Assembly (NCBI GenBank): GCA_035689095.1
Contig: DASSMB010000149.1
Span: 1 to 18,921, forward strand
Length of the DNA stretch: 18,921 nt
Source of the DNA: JACDDK01 sp035689095
GTDB taxonomy: Bacteria > Actinomycetota > Rubrobacteria > Rubrobacterales > Rubrobacteraceae
Direction: 5' to 3'
Part shown: positions 1-7,530 of the stretch, piece by piece
How positions within the stretch are numbered: the stretch's first letter is position 1
Layout of the letters: the number at the start of each line of letters is the position of its first letter
Notes under the pieces: generated by a model
The model's database searches: none
What the model was told of the DNA's origin: nothing
The model's input: the letters and a program-made list of their open reading frames with translations, nothing else
Program-made: the position numbers and the translations under genes

Positions 1-1866
1 GATCTCCGTAAGGCCGTTTATGTTGACCATCGAGCGCCGCTCGCCCGGATATCCCACCCAGACGCTTGTAGATAGCTGAGGGATAAAGCCCACGTACCAG
101 GCATCCGCGAACTCCTCGGTCGTGCCGGTCTTGCCCGCCGACGGACGGCCGAGCTCTGCATCGAGGTTGTGGAACTGGCTCGCCGTACCCCGCTCGACCA
201 CGCCCCGGAGCACCTCGACGGCCGCCGCCGCCTCGTCTCTTGAGAGCGCCCGATCCCCCTCCAGGCGGTGCTCCTCGACGACCTCCTCCTGGCCGTCCTT
301 TTCGCGGGTCACCTTCTGGATCAGGTACGGCTTCATGTGGAGTCCGGCGTTGGCGAAGGTCGAGTACGCCGACGCCATCTCCAGCGGGTTGACTCCTACC
401 CGCAGGCCACCTATCGCGGTGGCCGGGTAGGGGTCGAGCGGGCTCGTTATGCCCATCTTGTGCGCCATCTCGACCACCTTCTTCATGCCCAGGTCGAGCG
501 CGAGTTGCACGAAGACCGTGTTATCGGACTGCTCGGTGGCCTCTTCTATAGTGATCGGGCCTCGCTGTATGTTGCCGTAGTTGGCGACCTCGTAGTACGG
601 CTTATCGGATCCCGCCGGCAACGGTATCTTGAGGTCGTGGGAGTCGTAGACGGTCTTCGGGGAGACCCCCTGGTTTATGGCCTCCGCGAGCACGAAGGAC
701 TTGAACGAGCTGCCGGGCTGTCTTTGAGCCTGGGTGGCTAGGTTGAACTTGACCTTGTCGAAGTCCGAGCCGCCGACCATCGCCTTCACCGCGCCCGTTC
801 CGGGGTCCACCGACACCAGCGAAGCGGACGGGTCCCCCGCCTCCGGGTCCACTACCTGATCCACGGCCTCGCTCGCCATCCTCTGGAGGTCCGGGTCCAG
901 GGTCGTGCGGATCTTCAACCCGCCCTCGTAGACCATGTCGTCCCCGTACTCTCTGGCGAGCTCCTTGCGGACGGCGTCCAGGAAGTACTCGTTCTTGTCC
1001 TGGGCCTGCACCCGCCCGCGGCTCAACTCCAGGGGCTGCTTGACCGCCTTGTCGTGCTCTTTCTTGCTGATATCGCCGTACTTGAGCATGTTGTCGAGGA
1101 CGACGTTGCGCCGCTCCTCGGTGCTCTTGGGGTCCGTGAACGGGTCGTAGGTGCCGGGGAGGTTGATGATTCCGGCCAGCATCGCCGACTCTGCGAGGTC
1201 GAGGTCTTTGGCGCTCTTGTTGAAGTAGGTCTTGGCCGCCGCCTCGGCCCCGTAAGCGTTCGCCCCGAAATAGACGGTGTTGAGGTACTGCTCCAGGATC
1301 TCCTTCTTCGAGTGCTCTTTCTCGTACTGCCACGCTAACGCAGCCTCGTCGATCTTGCGCTGGAAGCTCGGCACCGAGCGCTCTTTCTGCGCGATGTAGG
1401 TGTTCTTGATGAGCTGCTGGGTCAGGGTGGAGCCGCCCTCCTGAATGGACATGGTCTCGATGTTCCTCTGGGCCGCCCTGGCTATGGCCTCGAAATCCAC
1501 ACCCCGGTGCTCGTAGAAGCGGTGGTCCTCAATGGCGACCACAGCCTTCTGGAGGTTGGGGTTGATGTCCTTCAGGCCAACGACGTAGCGGTTCTGAACG
1601 CCGTACAGCTCACTGATCACGTTCCCCTTGGCATCGTAGACCACGGAGGTCTGGGCAAGCTCGGTTGACGAGTAGTTGTCCAGGTTCGGCAGGTCATCGG
1701 CGACCGTGGCGTAGGTGTAGCTGAAGCTCGCGAACAGCCCCACCATCGCAAGCACGCACGCAGCGCAGAAGAACAGAAACATCGTGCGTACCCGGCCCCA
1801 TAGGTTGCGCCTGTTCCGCTCGCGCCGCCGCCGGCGGCTCATCCTCACCAAATTATCGTTCTGCAT
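1..1866 (-). CDS. Class A penicillin-binding protein (GT51 + transpeptidase), C-terminus cut by window edge
   Basis: Bifunctional peptidoglycan synthase that polymerises lipid II and cross-links stem peptides outside the membrane. The frame is open from ATG at 1866 to the window edge (622 codons, no stop). Order: a very basic cytoplasmic N-terminus (RRRRRERNRR), one membrane segment at about residues 27-50, a GT51 glycosyltransferase domain (catalytic Glu about 113 in EDHRFYEHRG, then GGSTLTQQLIKN), then a transpeptidase domain with SSFK (S386 nucleophile, K389), SDN (447-449) and KTGTT (from K579). All catalytic motifs are intact; only the end of the transpeptidase domain and any tail are missing. 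A perfect TATAAT lies 9 nt upstream of ATG 1866, so the mRNA may be nearly leaderless. A second in-frame ATG at 1842 (MSRRRRR) is the alternative start, but it has no well-spaced ribosome binding site. It diverges from the aminotransferase at 1931. Confidence 0.95.
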   Translation of the reverse strand, partial: MQNDNLVRMSRRRRRERNRRNLWGRVRTMFLFFCAACVLAMVGLFASFSYTYATVADDLPNLDNYSSTELAQTSVVYDAKGNVISELYGVQNRYVVGLKDINPNLQKAVVAIEDHRFYEHRGVDFEAIARAAQRNIETMSIQEGGSTLTQQLIKNTYIAQKERSVPSFQRKIDEAALAWQYEKEHSKKEILEQYLNTVYFGANAYGAEAAAKTYFNKSAKDLDLAESAMLAGIINLPGTYDPFTDPKSTEERRNVVLDNMLKYGDISKKEHDKAVKQPLELSRGRVQAQDKNEYFLDAVRKELAREYGDDMVYEGGLKIRTTLDPDLQRMASEAVDQVVDPEAGDPSASLVSVDPGTGAVKAMVGGSDFDKVKFNLATQAQRQPGSSFKSFVLAEAINQGVSPKTVYDSHDLKIPLPAGSDKPYYEVANYGNIQRGPITIEEATEQSDNTVFVQLALDLGMKKVVEMAHKMGITSPLDPYPATAIGGLRVGVNPLEMASAYSTFANAGLHMKPYLIQKVTREKDGQEEVVEEHRLEGDRALSRDEAAAAVEVLRGVVERGTASQFHNLDAELGRPSAGKTGTTEEFADAWYVGFIPQLSTSVWVGYPGERRSMVNINGLTEI

Positions 1867-1875
1867 AAGCACGCT

Positions 1876-1881
1876 ATTATA
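1876..1881 (-). promoter_or_regulatory. -10 box (TATAAT) of the PBP gene
   Basis: Perfect TATAAT on the minus strand ending 9 nt before ATG 1866. The predicted transcription start is then about 3 nt before the start codon, i.e. a nearly leaderless mRNA. No convincing -35 hexamer is seen; TTGCTC about 19 bp upstream is weak. Confidence 0.55.
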
Positions 1882-1916
1882 ACCAGATGCCACACAATAT
1901 GAGCAATGCATTTCTG

Positions 1917-1923
1917 AAAGGAG
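1917..1923 (+). promoter_or_regulatory. Shine-Dalgarno AAAGGAG of the aminotransferase
   Basis: AAAGGAG is followed after 7 nt by ATC at 1931. This is good spacing for initiation, yet the codon there is ATC. The open frame between the upstream stop (TAA 1880-1882) and GTG 2030 contains no ATG, GTG or TTG. The site is the main reason for placing the start at 1931. Confidence 0.5.
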
Positions 1924-1930
1924 CCACAAC

Positions 1931-3073
1931 ATCGGCCATCCAGGACTCGCCCGGGACCTCTTCCCGGCGCTCGCCGGCAACGACTACGTCTACCTGAACT
2001 CCGGCGGCAGCGGACCGCCGACCTCCGCCGTGATGGAAGAGATGCGCGCCGCCGAAGACCTCTGCGCGGGCTCGGTCTACCTCCAGGGCGTGAAGCTCTT
2101 CTACCGCCAGGCCGAGGCGAACGCGCGGGCCCGCAACGCCGCCGCCCGCCTCGTGGGAGCGGCTCCCGAAGACATCGCCCTCACCCAGAACACGACCCAC
2201 GGCATGAACCTCGGCGTCGCGTCCATAGACTGGCGGGAGGGAGACGAAGTCCTCTCAACCACCACGGAGCATCCAGGATGCCTGGTCCCGCTCCACGCGC
2301 TGCGCAGGCGCTTCGGAGTCCGGGTGAACCTCGTCTCGCCTCCGGTGAGCGCGGAGAAAGTGATCGAAGCTATAACATCTCGCACGCGGCTCGTCGCCCT
2401 CTCGCACGTGGACTGGACGACCGGAGAGGTGTTTCCGCTGGAGGAGATCTGCGCCGCCGCTCGCGAGCGCGGCGTCCTGACCCTTATAGACGGCGCGCAG
2501 TCGGTCGGCAACATCCAGGTGGACGCTCCGGCGACCGGCGCGGACATGTACGCCTTCACCGGCCACAAGTGGGTCCTCGGCCCCGAGGGGATGGGCGCTC
2601 TCTACGTCAGGCCCGATTGCGACCTGCCGAGCCCGAACACCGGATACGCCTCGCTCGCCGAGGGAGCCGTCTTCGACCTCTCCGGCGGCTACAAGTTGCG
2701 GAGCAGCGCCCGGCGGTTCGAGGCGTCCACCATGAGCCCCATCCTCGCCGCCGGTTTCGCCGCCGCCGCCGAAGCCGCCCACGAGCGCGGCGCCGAGGGC
2801 TTCGAGGGGATACGGAACCGCGCCGAACTGCTAATGGACCTGCTCTCAGACCTTTCCCGCATCACGCTCCGCTCACCGCGTCCCGCGCAGACCGGGCTCG
2901 TCAGCTTCGAGGTAGAGGGGATCGAACCGAAGGACGCCGTCGAGCGGCTCCTGGAACAGAGGTTCGTGCTCCGCTTCATCCCGGCACCGAACTCCTGCGT
3001 CCGGGCCAGCACGCACCTGTTCAACACCGAAAGAGAGCTGGAGGCTCTGGCCAGAGCAGTGGGCGAACTGTAG
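1931..3073 (+). CDS. Class V (fold-type I) PLP-dependent aminotransferase, SufS/isopenicillin-N-epimerase-like
   Basis: PLP enzyme of the class V aminotransferase family, which includes cysteine desulfurases, isopenicillin N epimerase and kynureninase-like enzymes. Visible: the N-terminal YLNSGGSGPP motif, TQNTTHGMN (cofactor phosphate region), TEHPG, the cofactor-binding Asp in LIDGAQSVG, and the Schiff-base lysine in FTGHKWVLGPEG (about K213 counting from 1931). The C-terminal domain ends in CVRASTHLFNTEREL, like SufS CRASxxxYNT. The loop carrying the catalytic cysteine of SufS (RxGHHCA) is absent, so cysteine desulfurase activity is unlikely. The first canonical codon, GTG 2030, would cut off about 33 residues including the conserved YLNSGGSG strand. 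I therefore place the start at ATC 1931, behind AAAGGAG. The stop lies 2 bp from the stop of the convergent lipoprotein gene. Substrate unknown. Confidence 0.85.
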   Translation: MGHPGLARDLFPALAGNDYVYLNSGGSGPPTSAVMEEMRAAEDLCAGSVYLQGVKLFYRQAEANARARNAAARLVGAAPEDIALTQNTTHGMNLGVASIDWREGDEVLSTTTEHPGCLVPLHALRRRFGVRVNLVSPPVSAEKVIEAITSRTRLVALSHVDWTTGEVFPLEEICAAARERGVLTLIDGAQSVGNIQVDAPATGADMYAFTGHKWVLGPEGMGALYVRPDCDLPSPNTGYASLAEGAVFDLSGGYKLRSSARRFEASTMSPILAAGFAAAAEAAHERGAEGFEGIRNRAELLMDLLSDLSRITLRSPRPAQTGLVSFEVEGIEPKDAVERLLEQRFVLRFIPAPNSCVRASTHLFNTERELEALARAVGEL

Positions 3074-3075
3074 AG

Positions 3076-3681
3076 CTACTCCACGATGACGTGGAACCCG
3101 TAGGTAGCGTCGCCCTCCGGCAGCCGCACGAATACCGTCAATGCGTACTCCCCGGCAGGCATCTTCGCGGCTATGCGCGCCCGGCTCCCGGAGCGCCGGG
3201 CCTCCAGGCGTACGGTCTTGCGCGCGTCGCTTCCCTCCTCGGGCATCAGGATATCTCCGTCATCGAACTTCCTGATGCGATCACCGGGCCGCACCTCCTC
3301 CGCCCCCGCGCTCATCGAGTCGAGCTTCGCGCCTCCATACTCGAATGTCAAAACAGAGCCAGCAGGCACGGTCAACGCCCGATCGCTGATCGGTATTCCG
3401 ATCTTGTCCGCGCATACGGATCTCAAACAGTAAGATCCAAGACCAGCCCTCACGGTTTCCCCTTCGTAAGAGAGCGTGCTCGCAGGCGGCTCCGGTAGCC
3501 TACCGGGTCCGGCTCCCTCCAACGGACCGGAACCCTTCCCCGTCGTCTCCGAAACGGTCTGCATAGGTTTACGGTCGTCGGTTTTCTCGGCACCGGGAGT
3601 CGCAGCCTGACCGCAACCGCCCAGAACTATTCCGGCGAGCATTATGAACAGCGGTATACAAAAAATACGTCTCGTAACCAC
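3076..3681 (-). CDS. Hypothetical secreted lipoprotein
   Basis: Unrecognised 201-residue protein. It has a type II signal peptide: basic MVTRR, a hydrophobic stretch, and a lipobox LGGC with C23 as the predicted lipidated residue. A Gly/Pro/Ser-rich linker to about residue 70 follows. The rest is a compact, beta-rich domain containing a close cysteine pair (YCLRSVC) that could form a disulfide outside the cell. It ends in a pattern (AGEYALTVFVRLPEGDATYGFHVIVE split over the last 30 residues) resembling extracellular Ig-like or substrate-binding add-on domains. The start is GTG 3681 with no Shine-Dalgarno; a perfect TATAAT lies 9 nt upstream, suggesting a leaderless mRNA. It converges with the aminotransferase gene with almost no gap. 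Function unknown; surface exposure is the only firm inference. Confidence 0.8.
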   Translation of the reverse strand: MVTRRIFCIPLFIMLAGIVLGGCGQAATPGAEKTDDRKPMQTVSETTGKGSGPLEGAGPGRLPEPPASTLSYEGETVRAGLGSYCLRSVCADKIGIPISDRALTVPAGSVLTFEYGGAKLDSMSAGAEEVRPGDRIRKFDDGDILMPEEGSDARKTVRLEARRSGSRARIAAKMPAGEYALTVFVRLPEGDATYGFHVIVE

Positions 3682-3690
3682 GATAACCAG

Positions 3691-3696
3691 ATTATA
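3691..3696 (-). promoter_or_regulatory. -10 box (TATAAT) of the lipoprotein gene
   Basis: Perfect TATAAT on the minus strand, 9 nt before the GTG start at 3681. The geometry is the same as at the PBP gene. No clear -35 hexamer. The predicted transcript begins about 3 nt before the start codon. Confidence 0.5.
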
Positions 3697-3753
3697 ACTA
3701 TTGGCGAGACCGCAGGGTTTGGATCTGCCTGTACAGCGAACGGCGCTCAGGCT

Positions 3754-4410
3754 TCAGCCGGCGGAGCGCATCTCCAGCAGGAGGTCAACCACCGCGTCTA
3801 TGTCCGGGACGAGGTGGTCGGGTTCGGCGGCGCGCAGGGTGTCCTCGGAGAAGGCGCCCCAGCTAACGGCGACGCTGGTCATTCCGGCGGCTTTTGCGGC
3901 CTGCACGTCGAACGGGGAGTCTCCGACGTAGACGGCCTCTTCTTTCGGGACGCCGCCGAGGTCTTCGAGGCCCTTGAGGAGCGGGGCCGGGTGGGGCTTG
4001 TGCTCGGTGGTCTCCTCCATTGATACGAAGTGGTCCACGACTTCTTCGAAGAATGGGAACCGGCGGACGGCCATCTCGACGGAGGCGCGGCGCTTGGAGG
4101 TGACGACGCCGATCTTCACGCCGGTGGCGCGGAGGCGGGCTAGAGCCTCGGGGACGCCGGGGAACTCTCCTATGAGGGCGTCGTGGTTCTCTTCGTGGTG
4201 GCGCCGGTAGGATTCGAGGAGCAACTCGGCCTTCTCGGCGTCGAGGAGTTCCATCTGGCGCGGGAGAGGCTGGCCGACGCCGGCCATGAGGGTCTCGCGC
4301 GGTATCTCGCGCCCGAGCACCTCGTTGGTGGCGTGGAGCATGCCCTGGTAGATCATCTCCGTCGTATCCACGAGCGTGCCGTCGAAGTCGAAGAGGGCGG
4401 CGTTTAGCAT
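3754..4410 (-). CDS. HAD-superfamily phosphatase (phosphoglycolate phosphatase / PpaX-like)
   Basis: 218-residue cytosolic HAD hydrolase of subfamily IA with a helical cap. Motif I is FDFDGT with the nucleophile D8 and acid/base D10, motif II is VVTSK, motif III is KPHP, and motif IV is YVGDSPFD. These are complete, so an active Mg-dependent phosphomonoesterase or pyrophosphatase is expected. The closest named relatives in pattern are Gph (2-phosphoglycolate) and PpaX (pyrophosphate); substrate cannot be read from sequence. The ATG at 4408-4410 directly follows the SurE stop codon (TAA-ATG), so the two phosphatase genes are almost certainly cotranscribed and translationally coupled. A dual role with SurE in nucleotide or phosphate scavenging is inference. 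Confidence 0.9.
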   Translation of the reverse strand: MLNAALFDFDGTLVDTTEMIYQGMLHATNEVLGREIPRETLMAGVGQPLPRQMELLDAEKAELLLESYRRHHEENHDALIGEFPGVPEALARLRATGVKIGVVTSKRRASVEMAVRRFPFFEEVVDHFVSMEETTEHKPHPAPLLKGLEDLGGVPKEEAVYVGDSPFDVQAAKAAGMTSVAVSWGAFSEDTLRAAEPDHLVPDIDAVVDLLLEMRSAG

Positions 4411-5232
4411 TTAGCGATGTCCGTTCTCGGAGAGAAGGCTGCCGACGTCCCAGGTGCCGAGCTCCTTCAGGCCGGGTTCGTCGGTCAGTTCCAGGTGTAC
4501 GGGGGTTATGCTGATCTCCCGGTTCGATATCGCCGCGAAATCCGTGCCCTCTTCCTGGTGGAAGCCGGGCGGGTTGTTGTAGATGTCGTAGCCAACGCGC
4601 CCTTCCTCGTCGCGCACCTCGATCAACTCGTCCTTGTAGAACCGACGCCCGAGACGGGTGATCCTCGCTCCCCGGAGCTTCTCGGAGGGCACGTTCGGGG
4701 CGTTGACGCTGAGGATGCGCCCATCCGGCAGGCTCTTGAGCGCGATCTCCACAAGCCGGGCGGTAAAACGCGCCACCGGCTCGAAGTGCAGGCGGCCGTT
4801 CATGTCGAAATCCTCCTGGGCGCTCTCGTGCCAGGGACGGTCTATGCTCAAAGAGACGGCGATGCCGGGGACCCCGATCACGATCCCCTCCAGCGCGCCC
4901 GCCACCGTGCCGGAGTACGTTATGTCATCACCCAGGTTCTCGCCGTGGTTGATGCCCGCCACTACGATATCCGGCTCGAAGTCCATCAGGCCCAGAGCCA
5001 CGAGCCGCACGCAGTCCACGGGCGTGCCGCTGCAAGCGTAGCCCACGGCCCCGTCGGCCATCTTCCGCTCCTCGACCCGGATGGAGCGCCCGAACGAGAT
5101 GCTGCGCCCGACCCCGGATCGGTTCCGGTCGGGAGCGACGGTGAGCACCTCCCCGACCTCCTCCAGCGCCTGCCGCGCCGCCAGGAGACCCGGAGCGTCT
5201 ATACCATCATCGTTTGTAAGGACTATTCGCAT
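4411..5232 (-). CDS. surE: 5'/3'-nucleotidase SurE
   Basis: Cytosolic metal-dependent nucleoside 5'/3'-monophosphate phosphatase of about 273 residues, usual length for SurE. Diagnostic motifs: the N-terminal MRIVLTNDDGIDAPG with metal-binding D8 and D9, DRNRSGVGRS, a CSGTPVDCV segment, and GINHGENLGDDITYSGT with the metal-binding Asn. The open frame extends upstream to 5361, but that extension has no similarity. ATG at 5232 places MRIVLTNDDG exactly where SurE proteins begin, with a GGAAAAG purine stretch before it. The gene abuts the HAD phosphatase downstream. It lies 91 bp after the REC-GGDEF-EAL stop codon; no promoter or terminator was recognised there, so read-through from the signalling operon is possible. 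Confidence 0.95.
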   Translation of the reverse strand: MRIVLTNDDGIDAPGLLAARQALEEVGEVLTVAPDRNRSGVGRSISFGRSIRVEERKMADGAVGYACSGTPVDCVRLVALGLMDFEPDIVVAGINHGENLGDDITYSGTVAGALEGIVIGVPGIAVSLSIDRPWHESAQEDFDMNGRLHFEPVARFTARLVEIALKSLPDGRILSVNAPNVPSEKLRGARITRLGRRFYKDELIEVRDEEGRVGYDIYNNPPGFHQEEGTDFAAISNREISITPVHLELTDEPGLKELGTWDVGSLLSENGHR

Positions 5233-5323
5233 CTTTTCCGGCTTCCGACTAGCGTTCGCTACCACTGCTTCCAACTCAAGGGTCCCGATTCTACCATCCG
5301 CGGAGAGACTCTCCGTGAACGGT

Positions 5324-7045
5324 CTAGCTCGCCTCGCTGGAATCGAGAAATGTTCCGGCATCCCGGAGCAGAGTTGCGAACCCGGCGGCCGGGACCGGGC
5401 GGCTAAGGTAGTAGCCCTGTGCCTCGTCGCAGCCCTGCCGCCGCAGGTATTCGAGTTGAGCCGCCGTCTCGACGCCCTCGGCGATCACCGCCAGCCGCAG
5501 GCTGTGCGCGAGCCCGATGATGGCCGCGACGATAGCCGCGTCGTCCGAGCCCTCCGTCAGGTCCCGGATAAAGGACTGATCCACCTTGAGAGCGTCTATG
5601 GGGAAGCGTTTCAGGTAGGCGAGCGAGGAGTACCCGGTGCCGAAGTCGTCTATCGAGACGCGCACGCCGCGCTCGGACTTGATGCGGCCGAGCTTCGCGT
5701 TGCTCTCCTCGCTGTCCTGCATGAGCAAGCTCTCCGTGATCTCCAGCTCCAGGTCATCCGGGGATAATCCCGTCTCTTCCAGCGCCCCGGAGACGACCGC
5801 GCTCAGGTCCTGCTGCTCGAACTGTTTAGCGGATAGGTTCACCGCCACCCGGATCCCCGGCAGTCCGTCATCTCTCCAGGCGCGGGACTGCGAGCACGCG
5901 GTCTGTATGACCCAGGCGCCGATCTCCAAGATCATGCCGGTCTCCTCCAGCACGGGGATGAACTTCGCCGGGGAGATGAGTCCCAACTCCGGGTGGTTCC
6001 AGCGCAGGAGAGCCTCGGCTCCCACGATGCGCCCGGTCGAGAGGTCCACCTGCGGCTGGTAGTGAAGCTCGAACTCCCCGCGCTCCAGCGCCCGGCGCAG
6101 GCTGCTCTCGAAGGCGAGCCGCTCGAAGGCTTCCACATTCATCTCCGGCGAGAAGAACTGGTAGTTGTCCGGACCGGCCGCCTTGGCCCGCTGGAGCGCG
6201 GCGCTGGCATCCCGAATCAGAGCATCCGCCTCCGACGGTGGACGCACGGCGATGCCCATGCCGGCCGACAGGAACATCTCCTGCCCGTGGACGGTAAAGG
6301 GCTCGGTTAGCTCCGCGGAGATCCTCTGCGCCACCGAGGCCACGAACTGAACGTCCGGGACGTCCTCCAGGACTATCCCGAACTCGTCGCTGCCGAGCCG
6401 CGCCACGGTATCCCCCTCGCGCACACATCCCTGTAGACGGTTCGCGGCGGTCTTGAGGAGCATGTCGCCGAATCCATGCCCTAGCGCGTCGTTGAAGTCC
6501 TTGAAACGGTCTAGATCGAGGGAGAGCAGCGCCACCATCTCTCCTTCGCGCTCGGCGCGCGCGACCGCCTGCGTGAGCCGGTCCTGGAACAGGGCGCGGT
6601 TGGCGAGGCCGGTCAGAGAGTCGTATTGAGAGAGGTAGGCCAGCCGTTCCTCGGCCTTCTTGCGCTGGATAGCGTAGCGGATCGCGCGCGAGATCAAATC
6701 CCCATCTCCCCGGCCCTTGACCAGGTAATCCTCCGCGCCACTCTGAATGGCCTCAAGTGCCATCTGCTCGTCGTCCATACCGCTCAGGACTACCAGCGGC
6801 AGGTAGGGCGCCACACCCTGCATGGCGTCAACGGCTTCGAGGCCGCTGGAGTCCGGCAGCGAGAGGTCGAGGAGGACCACGTCGAACTCCGAGCGCTCCA
6901 GGTGCTCGAACGCCTCGCCCAGACGCCCGGCGTGCGAGATGTCGAAGGTGTTAGGACTCACCTCCGAGAGCAGGATGCTGACCAGCCGGGCATCGCCGGG
7001 GTTGTCCTCGACCAGCAGGACCTTGACGCCCGACCGCCGCGCTAC
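5324..7045 (-). CDS. Response regulator with REC, GGDEF and EAL domains (c-di-GMP turnover)
   Basis: Cytosolic effector of about 573 residues. An N-terminal receiver (VKVLLVEDNPGDAR; phospho-Asp in VVLLDLSLP; Lys in DYLVKG) is followed by a GGDEF domain and an EAL domain. The GGDEF domain keeps the inhibitory RxxD site (REGD) but its signature reads GSDEF. In the EAL domain the catalytic set looks complete: EALLRW, VNLS, ELEITES, IDDFGTGYSSL, LKVDQSF and EGVET. Phosphodiesterase output is therefore the safer prediction; synthase activity is uncertain. Start problem: no ATG, GTG or TTG lies between the upstream gene's stop (7072) and GTG 6961, which would destroy the receiver. I use GTA at 7043-7045, 6 nt after GGAG. 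It is the third gene of the kinase-receiver operon. Confidence 0.88.
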   Translation of the reverse strand, partial: VARRSGVKVLLVEDNPGDARLVSILLSEVSPNTFDISHAGRLGEAFEHLERSEFDVVLLDLSLPDSSGLEAVDAMQGVAPYLPLVVLSGMDDEQMALEAIQSGAEDYLVKGRGDGDLISRAIRYAIQRKKAEERLAYLSQYDSLTGLANRALFQDRLTQAVARAEREGEMVALLSLDLDRFKDFNDALGHGFGDMLLKTAANRLQGCVREGDTVARLGSDEFGIVLEDVPDVQFVASVAQRISAELTEPFTVHGQEMFLSAGMGIAVRPPSEADALIRDASAALQRAKAAGPDNYQFFSPEMNVEAFERLAFESSLRRALERGEFELHYQPQVDLSTGRIVGAEALLRWNHPELGLISPAKFIPVLEETGMILEIGAWVIQTACSQSRAWRDDGLPGIRVAVNLSAKQFEQQDLSAVVSGALEETGLSPDDLELEITESLLMQDSEESNAKLGRIKSERGVRVSIDDFGTGYSSLAYLKRFPIDALKVDQSFIRDLTEGSDDAAIVAAIIGLAHSLRLAVIAEGVETAAQLEYLRRQGCDEAQGYYLSRPVPAAGFATLLRDAGTFLDSSEAS

Positions 7046-7071
7046 CGTTGTCTCCGCGAGATACGTCGCGC

Positions 7072-7530
7072 CTACCTTTCTTCTTGCGGCAGCTTGGCCG
7101 TCGTGAACCAGAAGTCTTTTATCGACTCCACCACGCTGGCGAACTCGTCCAGGTCTATGGGCTTGGTAATGTAGCCGTTGGCATGCAGGCCGTAAGTATC
7201 GAGGATGTCGCGCTCGGCCTGCGAGGTGGTCAGGATGAGGATCGGGATGAGCTTGAGGTCGTCATCGCCCTTTACCTCCGCCAACACCTCGCGGCCGTCC
7301 TTGCGCGGGAGGTTCAGGTCGAGCAGCACGAGGTCCGGGCGGACCGCCGAGGAATGCCCGCCCCTCCGGTACAGGAAGTCCAGAGCCTCGCTGCCGTCCT
7401 TCACGTGGTGAAGGTTGGTTGCAAATCTGACGGCGCCGTCCTTGAACGCCTCCACCGCCAGCCGGGCGTCGCCCGGGTTGTCTTCGACCAGCAGTATCTC
7501 TATGGGTTGCGCGTTCGGGATCTTACTCAC
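7072..7530 (-). CDS. Single-domain response regulator (CheY/Rcp1-like)
   Basis: 152-residue stand-alone receiver with acidic ILLVEDNPGDAR, phospho-acceptor D71 in LVLLDLNLP, switch Thr 101/102 (ILTTSQ) and Lys 123 (YITKPI). The inserted RRGGHSS loop and the short C-terminal helix resemble Rcp1-type regulators paired with phytochrome-like and multi-PAS kinases. No output domain, so it acts by protein-protein contact or as a phosphorelay intermediate. GTG 7530 overlaps the kinase stop as GTGA, showing translational coupling. GGAGG directly abuts that GTG, leaving no normal spacing; the in-frame ATC 8 nt after it is a less orthodox alternative that would remove three residues. The natural phosphate donor is the adjacent kinase. 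Confidence 0.93.
   Translation of the reverse strand: MSKIPNAQPIEILLVEDNPGDARLAVEAFKDGAVRFATNLHHVKDGSEALDFLYRRGGHSSAVRPDLVLLDLNLPRKDGREVLAEVKGDDDLKLIPILILTTSQAERDILDTYGLHANGYITKPIDLDEFASVVESIKDFWFTTAKLPQEER

Noticed and set aside
602..1333. 243-codon minus-strand frame inside the PBP gene
   Set aside because: Low-complexity Arg/Gly-rich sequence in the wrong phase; the PBP frame in the same region carries all the catalytic motifs.
2278..3498. 406-codon plus-strand frame overlapping the aminotransferase and lipoprotein
   Set aside because: Arg/Pro/Ala-rich shadow of the real frame, crosses the ends of two convergent genes and has no recognisable domain.
3754..5232. HAD phosphatase as the missing glucosyl/mannosyl-3-phosphoglycerate phosphatase for gpgS
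   Set aside because: It is 7 kb away on the other strand, coupled to surE, and its motifs fit the Gph/PpaX group; nothing ties it to gpgS.
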